A DNA stretch of 64,000 bases. Source: Lepisosteus oculatus. Taxonomy: Eukaryota; Chordata; Actinopteri; Semionotiformes; Lepisosteidae. The translations under genes and the position numbers were made by a program. The notes beneath the pieces are model-generated. The model worked only from the letters and a program-made list of their open reading frames with translations, was not told where the DNA came from and did not search any database. The stretch covers positions 496,001-560,000 of the forward strand of contig NW_027168309.1 in assembly GCF_040954835.1 (NCBI RefSeq). The letters are read 5' to 3'. Positions 32,119 through 44,451 of the stretch are shown in pieces. Every line of letters starts with the position of its first letter. The stretch's first letter is position 1.

Positions 32119-33987
32119 AGGGAGCGCCGCCGCCGCCGGCTTGCAATCATTTAACACGGAGGGCGAGGCGGCGGCGGTAACCTTTTTCAATGTCGCTCTC
32201 CGCTTCCCCCCAAAAAAAGCCAAATGACATGCTAGCACTCGGACACCCTTCAGAAGACTGAAGGGTGGCTTAAAGCTGGAAGGATTAGGTCTCCCCGTTC
32301 CGACGCGACAATCGAACTTCCTTAGGCAGAGAGAAAGCAACATCGAGGAGCGTCAACAAGACTTTAGAAGCTGCGACACACGCCACTTTCAGTCGCAGAC
32401 ACAGCAGTTTTAAAGGCAGGAATCGCCTTTGCGAACGCCATGAGAAACAGAACGCAAGCTCAGGTCCTGCGGTTTAACAAACAGCCTCGGCTTTCAAGCG
32501 ACATTTCTTTTCTGGAGCGAATTCACTTTCAACTTCAAGAAATTCACACAACTTGCGAAATACGAAATACAAATCTGGCTCATCGCTGCACAAGAAATAC
32601 CGCCGGCTGGCAAGAAAATGACAACGGTGTTTTTCCTTAACGAAAAACTTCCCATGGAGAAAAACAACGGCTGTGCGTCTCTGTCGGCTTGATTCAGTTT
32701 AATGCAAGTATTCATTCTCCTCCTGGAAAATACAGCTTGCGAAAGATGAAATACAATTCTTGGCTTTTCTGGGTGAGTGCAGAAGAAATCCTGCCGGCTG
32801 GCAGAAGAATTCCAGCCTTTTTTACTCTTTAACCACAAACTTGCGAATGATACAAAGAGAGCGGGGTGCGTTTCTGTGCAGCTGTTAACTGAACAGCTGC
32901 TGCTTCAAGCCCACCCAGGGCTCATTCCGATTTCAACATCATGCCCCCTGAAGGTAGACTGGATTTCTTTGCGAAGCATTCACCTTTTGGACGTTTCAGG
33001 AAAGGTGCGTGTCGATGCCAGACTTGAAAAGCTTTCCATACAAAGAAACAACATAGTGCTTTTGATTGATGGGAAACGGCAAGAGCGGTTTGAGCAGCTC
33101 CGGCCTCTCAACCGCTTTACAATGTGATCGGCACCTCGGTAGCCAGTTTAGAAGGCTGAAAAGGATGCTGGAAGCACAGCGACGTTCTAAAACCAGCGCT
33201 TGAAAAGCATCTGCATACATAAAATGTCCATTTCCCCAAAGATGAATCTGCATCTTCAGAAGATTGTCAGCTATACGTTTTCGTTCTTTGTTTCCTTTTT
33301 TTACGACAAGCTTTCGAGAAATGAACTGTCTATTGTGATGAAGGCTGCATTAGAAATTGTGCATCTAGCTTAGTTCAATGAAATCGGGAGGTGCACCTGT
33401 CTCAAGCGGATGGCTCTTTGCAGGCACACTACGGAAACCTGCGGGCGCAAGTTGGGAGAAGTGACTCTTGCAGAGTGTTGAGCTTCGAGAAGAGGGCTCC
33501 GCTCAGGAAGATATTTCCACATGTTGAAGAGTCGCTTTTCGCCCTTTCTTTCCCACATTTTTCCAGTGCGGTTATTGATCGCGTTCAAAATGTTTTCCCA
33601 ACGTACGTGTTACCTGCAAAATCACAGTGAAACTGTTATGCCGAAAAGATTCCTAATAGTTATTGTATTAGAATAGCTCTCCAATTTCTTAGCCTTCGTA
33701 CACGCAATGTTTAAGGAAACGCTAGAGTAAATGAAACTGTAAATAGACAGGAGCTCTTCTTAGTTTTCATACAAGTTATGATGGCTGCAGCTCCTATCTG
33801 CGTCCGGGTGACCGGAGCCAAGGGATTATCTGCGGAACCTTTGATTTATCTCTCGGGCAAGGAGCTAGATACGCCCTTTTCATCTCGGTTTGATCACACC
33901 TGTGCATTAAAACGCAGTGCTCGGTACCATCGAGGTGTAAGAGGTTCAAGGATGAGCGGGAAACTTTGTTAATAAGGAGACGGGCAC

Positions 33988-34060
33988 CGCCCAACGTGGG
34001 GCTCGAACCCACGACCCTGAGATTAAGAGTCTCATGCTCTACCGACTGAGCTAGCCGGGC
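33988..34060 (-). tRNA. tRNA-Lys-CTT: tRNA-Lys (CTT), unit 9
   Basis: No change seen against 1099-1171. Confidence 0.98.
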
Positions 34061-34881
34061 GCCGGTGGAGCTGGTGGTTAACTTGTCCCTGTTGACGGCA
34101 ATTTGACAAGGTATACTTCCTGGCTTTTCATCATGTGCTGACCGGATTCGAGAGTAGCACACCCTGTTCTTTGTTGATTACTGTACCTCCAGCAGCGCAA
34201 ATGTCAGTAATCATTGAAATGTACGACCTACAATCTCCTCAGCATGCCCGCGTGGACTCCTCAGTGATCATCCTTCTACGTTCTGCTGTAGTTTTCATGC
34301 AAGTGAAAACCGTGCTCCAAATAACAGCGGCACAGTTGTATCCTGCGGTAAGCATTCTTCTAATTCCATCGTTTTGCTCCAGGTAAAAGGTAGCGCATCA
34401 TACGGTTGATATTCCAAGGTTTCAGAGTCCGTATTGGATGGCTTGGATGCAGACATCGCTCAGAGCTCCCAGTATGATTTTCCCGAGTTCAGTTTTGCAG
34501 TGTTTTAGTGCTTTACTACTTCCAGTGGGCCTTTGAATGCTCTGCTAAGTAGAGACGTGACATAATTACTAATGCGACCGAGTGTGCTGGCTGTTCCTGG
34601 TTCGTAATGATTAACGCGAGAAATCAATATAAACATAACTGCTTCGATTTCGAGGTTCAGTTGAAGCTTTCAAAGAAACTATCAAAGACCTCAGAACAAC
34701 CGAAGACACATTTGGTCATCTCCGTATTGGTGAAGATTAAAGAGTCCCGCAAGTGTCAAGCTTGCACAAACACACACGAGAGAGAAACTCAGGACAGAAT
34801 TTAAAGAAAGGGAGATGCAGACTATTTGAAGGCACTTTGCTAACCCAATGGCATGCTTAGGAATCGTGCATAGGACACACG

Positions 34882-34953
34882 TAGCAGAGGATGGTTTCGA
34901 TCCATCGACCTCTGGGTTATGGGCCCAGCACGCTTCCGCTGCGCCACTCTGCT
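34882..34953 (-). tRNA. tRNA-iMet-CAT: Initiator tRNA-Met, unit 9
   Basis: No change in the gene body; B-form flanks. Confidence 0.98.
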
Positions 34954-35232
34954 GACAGCCGCTCTGCGTGTGGCGCACAACTGCTCTTTTTATTTCCTAC
35001 ATAAGTGATGAAAGAGTTGAAAGTTTCAACGACAAACGCAGACGTCACTTTGAGCGCTTGGTGTTGTAGCACAAATCATCACATGCTGCTCTACACTGGA
35101 TTATAAAAGCCGACACATTTTCCAAACATTTTAATGCTGGAGTCACACTGTAGTATTAATAACAGTGCGATACTCGAGGAGCGTAGTGGGATCGCGGTGG
35201 CTCATCAGACCGCCCCGGGACAGGGGGCCCGC

Positions 35233-35315
35233 GTCAGGATGGCCGAGCGGTCTAAGGCGCTGCGTTCAGGTCGCAGTCTCCCCTGGAGGCGTGGGTTCGA
35301 ATCCCACTCCTGACA
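35233..35315 (+). tRNA. tRNA-Leu-CAG: tRNA-Leu (CAG), unit 9
   Basis: No change seen against 2344-2426. Confidence 0.98.
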
Positions 35316-36147
35316 AAAAGCTTGCTCAGTGCCGTCTCCAGTCGGGTGCAAATGGGTGAAGCAGCCTGCCGCGGGGAACGTGCGCCGATAGGCGTAGGTG
35401 TATCCCCTGCCTCTTCCGATTTAGCTCGTGCTCCATAGGATGGAAGCGGATGCTCTGGCTTTTTGACTCGAATATAACCTGATCACAACAGAAGGCCGTG
35501 CAGCCCAGTGCTGGTTTAAGAATGCCTCGTGTCTTCAGGCCCCTATTCCTTCAGGTTACCCCTTTGGAATAGTCGTCCGAAAAAGACGGGAAAGGAAAAG
35601 CATGTAAGCTCCCACACACTGCGTTAGCATTAGCGGTTGGAATCTGATGGGAGAAAAGCAACCTGGCTCGCCGTCAAGCAATCCATCCCTGGTCTCCCAC
35701 GTGACAGGCGGGGATACGCACCACTATACTAACGAGGAGCGCTTGCTTGGCGCTTGAAGACACTTCCTCTTGCGGCTACTACTGTTTCCGGTTTCGTCTT
35801 TTCTTTTCATTCCTCCCAGAGGAGCGCATGAAAACGTTTCCATCTGCGCCATCCTCACCCCTCCAATGCTATGGTCCCTGCTCCTCCTGGTGCACTGCAA
35901 ACACTCATTCAGCCGGTTCTTTCAGTTTGAATACTTAGGTCTTCAAAGGCTGGAAGTAGGGCGCAAGACATGCCAATGCCAAAAGCGTGGCAGTGTGCTT
36001 CCAGCTGTGAAATGTCACTGGTGGATGTTGAAGACATTACTTCCAAGGCAGCAGGTCCAAGCGATTTAGCGTTTGTACAAGAAGCAGGAAGAGAGAAACG
36101 GCACTCCGCCTTTTTCTGGGCAGGCCGAAGCGACAGGAGAAGGGCGC

Positions 36148-36229
36148 CGTAGTCGGCAGGATTCGAGCCGACGCGGGGAGACCCCAATGGCTTTCTAGCC
36201 CATCGCCTTAACCGCTCGGCCACGACTAC
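36148..36229 (-). tRNA. tRNA-Ser-AGA: tRNA-Ser (AGA), unit 9
   Basis: Same form as the unit 1 gene. Confidence 0.85.
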
Positions 36230-38098
36230 AGGGAGCGCCGCCGCTGCCGGCTTGAAATCATTTAACACGGAGGGCGAGGCGGCGGCGGTAACCTTTTTCA
36301 ATGTCGCTCTCCGCTTCCCCCCAAAAAAAGCCAAATGACATTCTAGCACTCGGACACCCTTCAGAAGACTGAAGGGTGGCTTAAAGCTGGAAGGATTAGG
36401 TCTCCCCGTTCCGACGCGACAATCGAACTTCCTTAGGCAGAGAGAAAGCAACATCGAGGAGCGTCAACAAGACTTTAGAAGCTGCGACACACGCCACTTT
36501 CAGTCGCAGACACAGCAGTTTTAAAGGCAGGAATCGCCTTTGCGAACGCCATGAGAAACAGAACGCAAGCTCAGGTCCTGCGGTTTAACAAACAGCCTCG
36601 GCTTTCAAGCGACATTTCTTTTCTGGAGCGAATTCACTTTCAACTTCAAGAAATTCACACAACTTGCGAAATACGAAATACAAATCTGGCTCATCGCTGC
36701 ACAAGAAATACCGCCGGCTGGCAAGAAAATGACAACGGTGTTTTTCCTTAACGAAAAACTTCCCATGGAGAAAAACAACGGCTGTGCGTCTCTGTCGGCT
36801 TGATTCAGTTTAATGCAAGTATTCATTCTCCTCCTGGAAAATACAGCTTGCGAAAGATGAAATACAATTCTTGGCTTTTCTGGGTGAGTGCAGAAGAAAT
36901 CCTGCCGGCTGGCAGAAGAATTCCAGCCTTTTTTACTCTTTAACCACAAACTTGCGAATGATACAAAGCAAGCGGGGTGCGTTTCTGTGCAGCTGTTAAC
37001 TGAACAGCTGCTGCTTCAAGCCCACCCAGGGCTCATTCCGATTTCAACATCATGCCCCCTGAAGGTAGACTGGATTTCTTTGCGAAGCATTCACCTTTTG
37101 GACGTTTCAGGAAAGGTGCGTGTCGATGCCAGACTTGAAAAGCTTTCCATACAAAGAAACAACATAGTGCTTTTGATTGATGGGAAACGGCAAGAGCGGT
37201 TTGAGCAGCTCCGGCCTCTCAACCGCTTTACAATGTGATCGGCACCTCGGTAGCCAGTTTAGAAGGCTGAAAAGGATGCTGGAAGCACAGCGACGTTCTA
37301 AAACCAGCGCTTGAAAAGCATCTGCATACATAAAATGTCCATTTCCCCAAAGCTGAATCTGCATCTTCAGAAGATTGTCAGCTATACGTTTTCGTTCTTT
37401 GTTTCCTTTTTTTACGACAAGCTTTCGAGAAATGAACTGTCTATTGTGATGAAGGCTGCGTTAGAAATTGTGCATCTAGCTTAGTTCAATGAAATCGGGA
37501 GGTGCACCTGTCTCAAGCGGATGGCTCTTTGCAGGCACACTACGGAAACCTGCGGGCGCAAGTTGGGAGAAGTGACTCTTGCAGAGTGTTGAGCTTCGAG
37601 AAGAGGGCTCCGCTCAGGAAGATATTTCCACATGTTGAAGAGTCGCTTTTCGCCCTTTCTTTCCCACATTTTTCCAGTGCGGTTATTGATCGCGTTCAAA
37701 ATGTTTTCCCAACGTACGTGTTACCTGCAAAATCACAGTGAAACTGTTATGCCGAAAAGATTCCTAATAGTTATTGTATTAGAATAGCTCTCCAATTTCT
37801 TAGCCTTCGTACACGCAATGTTTAAGGAAACGCTAGAGTAAATGAAACTGTAAATAGACAGGAGCTCTTCTTAGTTTTCATACAAGTTATGATGGCTGCA
37901 GCTCCTATCTGCGTCCGGGTGACCGGAGCCAAGGGATTATCTGCGGAACCTTTGATTTATCTCTCGGGCAAGGAGCTAGATACGCCCTTTTCATCTCGGT
38001 TTGATCACACCTGTGCATTAAAACGCAGTGCTCGGTACCATCGAGGTGTAAGAGGTTCAAGGATGAGCGGGAAACTTTGTTAATAAGGAGACGGGCAC

Positions 38099-38171
38099 CG
38101 CCCAACGTGGGGCTCGAACCCACGACCCTGAGATTAAGAGTCTCATGCTCTACCGACTGAGCTAGCCGGGC
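38099..38171 (-). tRNA. tRNA-Lys-CTT: tRNA-Lys (CTT), unit 10
   Basis: No change seen against 1099-1171. Confidence 0.98.
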
Positions 38172-38992
38172 GCCGGTGGAGCTGGTGGTTAACTTGTCCC
38201 TGTTGACGGCAATTTGACAAGGTATACTTCCTGGCTTTTCATCATGTGCTGACCGGATTCGAGAGTAGCACACCCTGTTCTTTGTTGATTACTGTACCTC
38301 CAGCAGCGCAAATGTCAGTAATCATTGAAATGTACGACCTACAATCTCCTCAGCATGCCCGCGTGGACTCCTCAGTGATCATCCTTCTACGTTCTGCTGT
38401 AGTTTTCATGCAAGTGAAAACCGTGCTCCAAATAACAGCGGCACAGTTGTATCCTGCGGTAAGCATTCTTCTAATTCCATCGTTTTGCTCCAGGTAAAAG
38501 GTAGCGCATCATACGGTTGATATTCCAAGGTTTCAGAGTCCGTATTGGATGGCTTGGATGCAGACATCGCTCAGAGCTCCCAGTATGATTTTCCCGAGTT
38601 CAGTTTTGCAGTGTTTTAGTGCTTTACTACTTCCAGTGGGCCTTTGAATGCTCTGCTAAGTAGAGACGTGACATAATTACTAATGCGACCGAGTGTGCTG
38701 GCTGTTCCTGGTTCGTAATGATTAACGCGAGAAATCAATATAAACATAACTGCTTCGATTTCGAGGTTCAGTTGAAGCTTTCAAAGAAACTATCAAAGAC
38801 CTCAGAACAACCGAAGACACATTTGGTCATCTCCGTATTGGTGAAGATTAAAGAGTCCCGCAAGTGTCAAGCTTGCACAAACACACACGAGAGAGAAACT
38901 CAGGACAGAATTTAAAGAAAGGGAGATGCAGACTATTTGAAGGCACTTTGCTAACCCAATGGCATGCTTATGAATCGTGCATAGGACACATG

Positions 38993-39064
38993 TAGCAGAG
39001 GATGGTTTCGATCCATCGACCTCTGGGTTATGGGCCCAGCACGCTTCCGCTGCGCCACTCTGCT
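38993..39064 (-). tRNA. tRNA-iMet-CAT: Initiator tRNA-Met, unit 10
   Basis: No change seen against 1993-2064. Confidence 0.98.
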
Positions 39065-39343
39065 GACGGCCTCTCTGCGTGTGGCGCACAACTGCTCTTT
39101 TTATTTCCTACATAAGTGATGAAAGAGTTGAAAGTTTCAACGACAAACGCAGACGTCACTTTGAGCGCTTGGTGTTGTAGCACAAATCATCACATGCTGC
39201 TCTACACTGGATTATAAAAGCCGACACATTTTCCAAACATTTTAATGCTGGAGTCACACTGTAGTATTAATAACAGTGCGATACTCGAGGAGCGTAGTGG
39301 GATCGCGGTGGCTCATCAGACCGCCCCGGGACAGGGGGCCCGC

Positions 39344-39426
39344 GTCAGGATGGCCGAGCGGTCTAAGGCGCTGCGTTCAGGTCGCAGTCTCCCCTGGAGG
39401 CGTGGGTTCGAATCCCACTCCTGACA
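39344..39426 (+). tRNA. tRNA-Leu-CAG: tRNA-Leu (CAG), unit 10
   Basis: No change seen against 2344-2426. Confidence 0.98.
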
Positions 39427-40258
39427 AAAAGCTTGCTCAGTGCCGTCTCCAGTCGGGTGCAAATGGGTGAAGCAGCCTGCCGCGGGGAACGTGCGCCGAT
39501 AGGCGTAGGTGTATCCCCTGCCTCTTCCGATTTAGCTCGTGCTCCATAGGATGGAAGCGGATGCTCTGGCTTTTTGACTCGAATATAACCTGATCACAAC
39601 AGAAGACCGTGCAGCCCAGTGCTGGTTTAAGAATGCCTCGTGTCTTCAGGCCCCTATTCCTTCAGGTTACCCCTTTGGAATAGTCGTCCGAAAAAGACGG
39701 GAAAGGAAAAGCATGTAAGCTCCCACACACTGCGTTAGCATTAGCGGTTGGAATCTGATGGGAGAAAAGCAACCTGGCTCGCCGTCAAGCAATCCATCCC
39801 TGGTCTCCCACGTGACAGGCGGGGATACGCACCACTATACTAACGAGGAGCGCTTGCTTGGCGCTTGAAGACACTTCCTCTTGCGGCTACTACTGTTTCC
39901 GGTTTCGTCTTTTCTTTTCATTCCTCCCAGAGGAGCGCATGAAAACGTTTCCATCTGCGCCATCCTCACCCCTCCAATGCTATGGTCCCTGCTCCTCCTG
40001 GTGCACTGCAAACACTCATTCAGCCGGTTCTTTCAGTTTGAATACTTAGGTCTTCAAAGGCTGGAAGTAGGGCGCAAGACATGCCAATGCCAAAAGCGTG
40101 GCAGTGTGCTTCCAGCTGTGAAATGTCACTGGTGGATGTTGAAGACATTACTTCCAAGGCAGCAGGTCCAAGCGATTTAGCGTTTGTACAAGAAGCAGGA
40201 AGAGAGAAACGGCACTCCGCCTTTTTCTGGGCAGGCCGAAGCGACAGGAGAAGGGCGC

Positions 40259-40340
40259 CGTAGTCGGCAGGATTCGAGCCGACGCGGGGAGACCCCAATG
40301 GCTTTCTAGCCCATCGCCTTAACCGCTCGGCCACGACTAC
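40259..40340 (-). tRNA. tRNA-Ser-AGA: tRNA-Ser (AGA), unit 10
   Basis: Same form as the unit 1 gene. Confidence 0.85.
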
Positions 40341-42209
40341 AGGGAGCGCCGCCGCCGCCGGCTTGCAATCATTTAACACGGAGGGCGAGGCGGCGGCGGT
40401 AACCTTTTTCAATGTCGCTCTCCGCTTCCCCCCAAAAAAAGCCAAATGACATGCTAGCACTCGGACACCCTTCAGAAGACTGAAGGGTGGCTTAAAGCTG
40501 GAAGGATTAGGTCTCCCCGTTCCGACGCGACAATCGAACTTCCTTAGGCAGAGAGAAAGCAACATCGAGGAGCGTCAACAAGACTTTAGAAGCTGCGACA
40601 CACGCCACTTTCAGTCGCAGACACAGCAGTTTTAAAGGCAGGAATCGCCTTTGCGAACGCCATGAGAAACAGAACGCAAGCTCAGGTCCTGCGGTTTAAC
40701 AAACAGCCTCGGCTTTCAAGCGACATTTCTTTTCTGGAGCGAATTCACTTTCAACTTCAAGAAATTCACACAACTTGCGAAATACGAAATACAAATCTGG
40801 CTCATCGCTGCACAAGAAATACCGCCGGCTGGCAAGAAAATGACAACGGTGTTTTTCCTTAACGAAAAACTTCCCATGGAGAAAAACAACGGCTGTGCGT
40901 CTCTGTCGGCTTGATTCAGTTTAATGCAAGTATTCATTCTCCTCCTGGAAAATACAGCTTGCGAAAGATGAAATACAATTCTTGGCTTTTCTGGGTGAGT
41001 GCAGAAGAAATCCTGCCGGCTGGCAGAAGAATTCCAGCCTTTTTTACTCTTTAACCACAAACTTGCGAATGATACAAAGAGAGCGGGGTGCGTTTCTGTG
41101 CAGCTGTTAACTGAACAGCTGCTGCTTCAAGCCCACCCAGGGCTCATTCCGATTTCAACATCATGCCCCCTGAAGGTAGACTGGATTTCTTTGCGAAGCA
41201 TTCACCTTTTGGACGTTTCAGGAAAGGTGCGTGTCGATGCCAGACTTGAAAAGCTTTCCATACAAAGAAACAACATAGTGCTTTTGATTGATGGGAAACG
41301 GCAAGAGCGGTTTGAGCAGCTCCGGCCTCTCAACCGCTTTACAATGTGATCGGCACCTCGGTAGCCAGTTTAGAAGGCTGAAAAGGATGCTGGAAGCACA
41401 GCGACGTTCTAAAACCAGCGCTTGAAAAGCATCTGCATACATAAAATGTCCATTTCCCCAAAGATGAATCTGCATCTTCAGAAGATTGTCAGCTATACGT
41501 TTTCGTTCTTTGTTTCCTTTTTTTACGACAAGCTTTCGAGAAATGAACTGTCTATTGTGATGAAGGCTGCATTAGAAATTGTGCATCTAGCTTAGTTCAA
41601 TGAAATCGGGAGGTGCACCTGTCTCAAGCGGATGGCTCTTTGCAGGCACACTACGGAAACCTGCGGGCGCAAGTTGGGAGAAGTGACTCTTGCAGAGTGT
41701 TGAGCTTCGAGAAGAGGGCTCCGCTCAGGAAGATATTTCCACATGTTGAAGAGTCGCTTTTCGCCCTTTCTTTCCCACATTTTTCCAGTGCGGTTATTGA
41801 TCGCGTTCAAAATGTTTTCCCAACGTACGTGTTACCTGCAAAATCACAGTGAAACTGTTATGCCGAAAAGATTCCTAATAGTTATTGTATTAGAATAGCT
41901 CTCCAATTTCTTAGCCTTCGTACACGCAATGTTTAAGGAAACGCTAGAGTAAATGAAACTGTAAATAGACAGGAGCTCTTCTTAGTTTTCATACAAGTTA
42001 TGATGGCTGCAGCTCCTATCTGCGTCCGGGTGACCGGAGCCAAGGGATTATCTGCGGAACCTTTGATTTATCTCTCGGGCAAGGAGCTAGATACGCCCTT
42101 TTCATCTCGGTTTGATCACACCTGTGCATTAAAACGCAGTGCTCGGTACCATCGAGGTGTAAGAGGTTCAAGGATGAGCGGGAAACTTTGTTAATAAGGA
42201 GACGGGCAC

Positions 42210-42282
42210 CGCCCAACGTGGGGCTCGAACCCACGACCCTGAGATTAAGAGTCTCATGCTCTACCGACTGAGCTAGCCGGGC
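42210..42282 (-). tRNA. tRNA-Lys-CTT: tRNA-Lys (CTT), unit 11
   Basis: No change seen against 1099-1171. Confidence 0.98.
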
Positions 42283-43103
42283 GCCGGTGGAGCTGGTGGT
42301 TAACTTGTCCCTGTTGACGGCAATTTGACAAGGTATACTTCCTGGCTTTTCATCATGTGCTGACCGGATTCGAGAGTAGCACACCCTGTTCTTTGTTGAT
42401 TACTGTACCTCCAGCAGCGCAAATGTCAGTAATCATTGAAATGTACGACCTACAATCTCCTCAGCATGCCCGCGTGGACTCCTCAGTGATCATCCTTCTA
42501 CGTTCTGCTGTAGTTTTCATGCAAGTGAAAACCGTGCTCCAAATAACAGCGGCACAGTTGTATCCTGCGGTAAGCATTCTTCTAATTCCATCGTTTTGCT
42601 CCAGGTAAAAGGTAGCGCATCATACGGTTGATATTCCAAGGTTTCAGAGTCCGTATTGGATGGCTTGGATGCAGACATCGCTCAGAGCTCCCAGTATGAT
42701 TTTCCCGAGTTCAGTTTTGCAGTGTTTTAGTGCTTTACTACTTCCAGTGGGCCTTTGAATGCTCTGCTAAGTAGAGACGTGACATAATTACTAATGCGAC
42801 CGAGTGTGCTGGCTGTTCCTGGTTCGTAATGATTAACGCGAGAAATCAATATAAACATAACTGCTTCGATTTCGAGGTTCAGTTGAAGCTTTCAAAGAAA
42901 CTATCAAAGACCTCAGAACAACCGAAGACACATTTGGTCATCTCCGTATTGGTGAAGATTAAAGAGTCCCGCAAGTGTCAAGCTTGCACAAACACACACG
43001 AGAGAGAAACTCAGGACAGAATTTAAAGAAAGGGAGATGCAGACTATTTGAAGGCACTTTGCTAACCCAATGGCATGCTTAGGAATCGTGCATAGGACAC
43101 ACG

Positions 43104-43175
43104 TAGCAGAGGATGGTTTCGATCCATCGACCTCTGGGTTATGGGCCCAGCACGCTTCCGCTGCGCCACTCTGCT
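43104..43175 (-). tRNA. tRNA-iMet-CAT: Initiator tRNA-Met, unit 11
   Basis: No change in the gene body; B-form flanks. Confidence 0.98.
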
Positions 43176-43454
43176 GACAGCCGCTCTGCGTGTGGCGCAC
43201 AACTGCTCTTTTTATTTCCTACATAAGTGATGAAAGAGTTGAAAGTTTCAACGACAAACGCAGACGTCACTTTGAGCGCTTGGTGTTGTAGCACAAATCA
43301 TCACATGCTGCTCTACACTGGATTATAAAAGCCGACACATTTTCCAAACATTTTAATGCTGGAGTCACACTGTAGTATTAATAACAGTGCGATACTCGAG
43401 GAGCGTAGTGGGATCGCGGTGGCTCATCAGACCGCCCCGGGACAGGGGGCCCGC

Positions 43455-43537
43455 GTCAGGATGGCCGAGCGGTCTAAGGCGCTGCGTTCAGGTCGCAGTC
43501 TCCCCTGGAGGCGTGGGTTCGAATCCCACTCCTGACA
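43455..43537 (+). tRNA. tRNA-Leu-CAG: tRNA-Leu (CAG), unit 11
   Basis: No change seen against 2344-2426. Confidence 0.98.
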
Positions 43538-44369
43538 AAAAGCTTGCTCAGTGCCGTCTCCAGTCGGGTGCAAATGGGTGAAGCAGCCTGCCGCGGGGAA
43601 CGTGCGCCGATAGGCGTAGGTGTATCCCCTGCCTCTTCCGATTTAGCTCGTGCTCCATAGGATGGAAGCGGATGCTCTGGCTTTTTGACTCGAATATAAC
43701 CTGATCACAACAGAAGGCCGTGCAGCCCAGTGCTGGTTTAAGAATGCCTCGTGTCTTCAGGCCCCTATTCCTTCAGGTTACCCCTTTGGAATAGTCGTCC
43801 GAAAAAGACGGGAAAGGAAAAGCATGTAAGCTCCCACACACTGCGTTAGCATTAGCGGTTGGAATCTGATGGGAGAAAAGCAACCTGGCTCGCCGTCAAG
43901 CAATCCATCCCTGGTCTCCCACGTGACAGGCGGGGATACGCACCACTATACTAACGAGGAGCGCTTGCTTGGCGCTTGAAGACACTTCCTCTTGCGGCTA
44001 CTACTGTTTCCGGTTTCGTCTTTTCTTTTCATTCCTCCCAGAGGAGCGCATGAAAACGTTTCCATCTGCGCCATCCTCACCCCTCCAATGCTATGGTCCC
44101 TGCTCCTCCTGGTGCACTGCAAACACTCATTCAGCCGGTTCTTTCAGTTTGAATACTTAGGTCTTCAAAGGCTGGAAGTAGGGCGCAAGACATGCCAATG
44201 CCAAAAGCGTGGCAGTGTGCTTCCAGCTGTGAAATGTCACTGGTGGATGTTGAAGACATTACTTCCAAGGCAGCAGGTCCAAGCGATTTAGCGTTTGTAC
44301 AAGAAGCAGGAAGAGAGAAACGGCACTCCGCCTTTTTCTGGGCAGGCCGAAGCGACAGGAGAAGGGCGC

Positions 44370-44451
44370 CGTAGTCGGCAGGATTCGAGCCGACGCGGGG
44401 AGACCCCAATGGCTTTCTAGCCCATCGCCTTAACCGCTCGGCCACGACTAC
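44370..44451 (-). tRNA. tRNA-Ser-AGA: tRNA-Ser (AGA), unit 11
   Basis: Same form as the unit 1 gene. Confidence 0.85.

Larger units (their letters stand above)
28779..32889. repeat. Repeat unit 8 (type A)
   Basis: Type A with T at offset 1965, a feature shared only with unit 10 among the A units. Confidence 0.95.
32890..37000. repeat. Repeat unit 9 (type B)
   Basis: B form with A at offset 3366, shared only with unit 11. Confidence 0.95.
37001..41111. repeat. Repeat unit 10 (type A)
   Basis: Matches unit 8 at the diagnostic sites, including T at 1965. Confidence 0.95.
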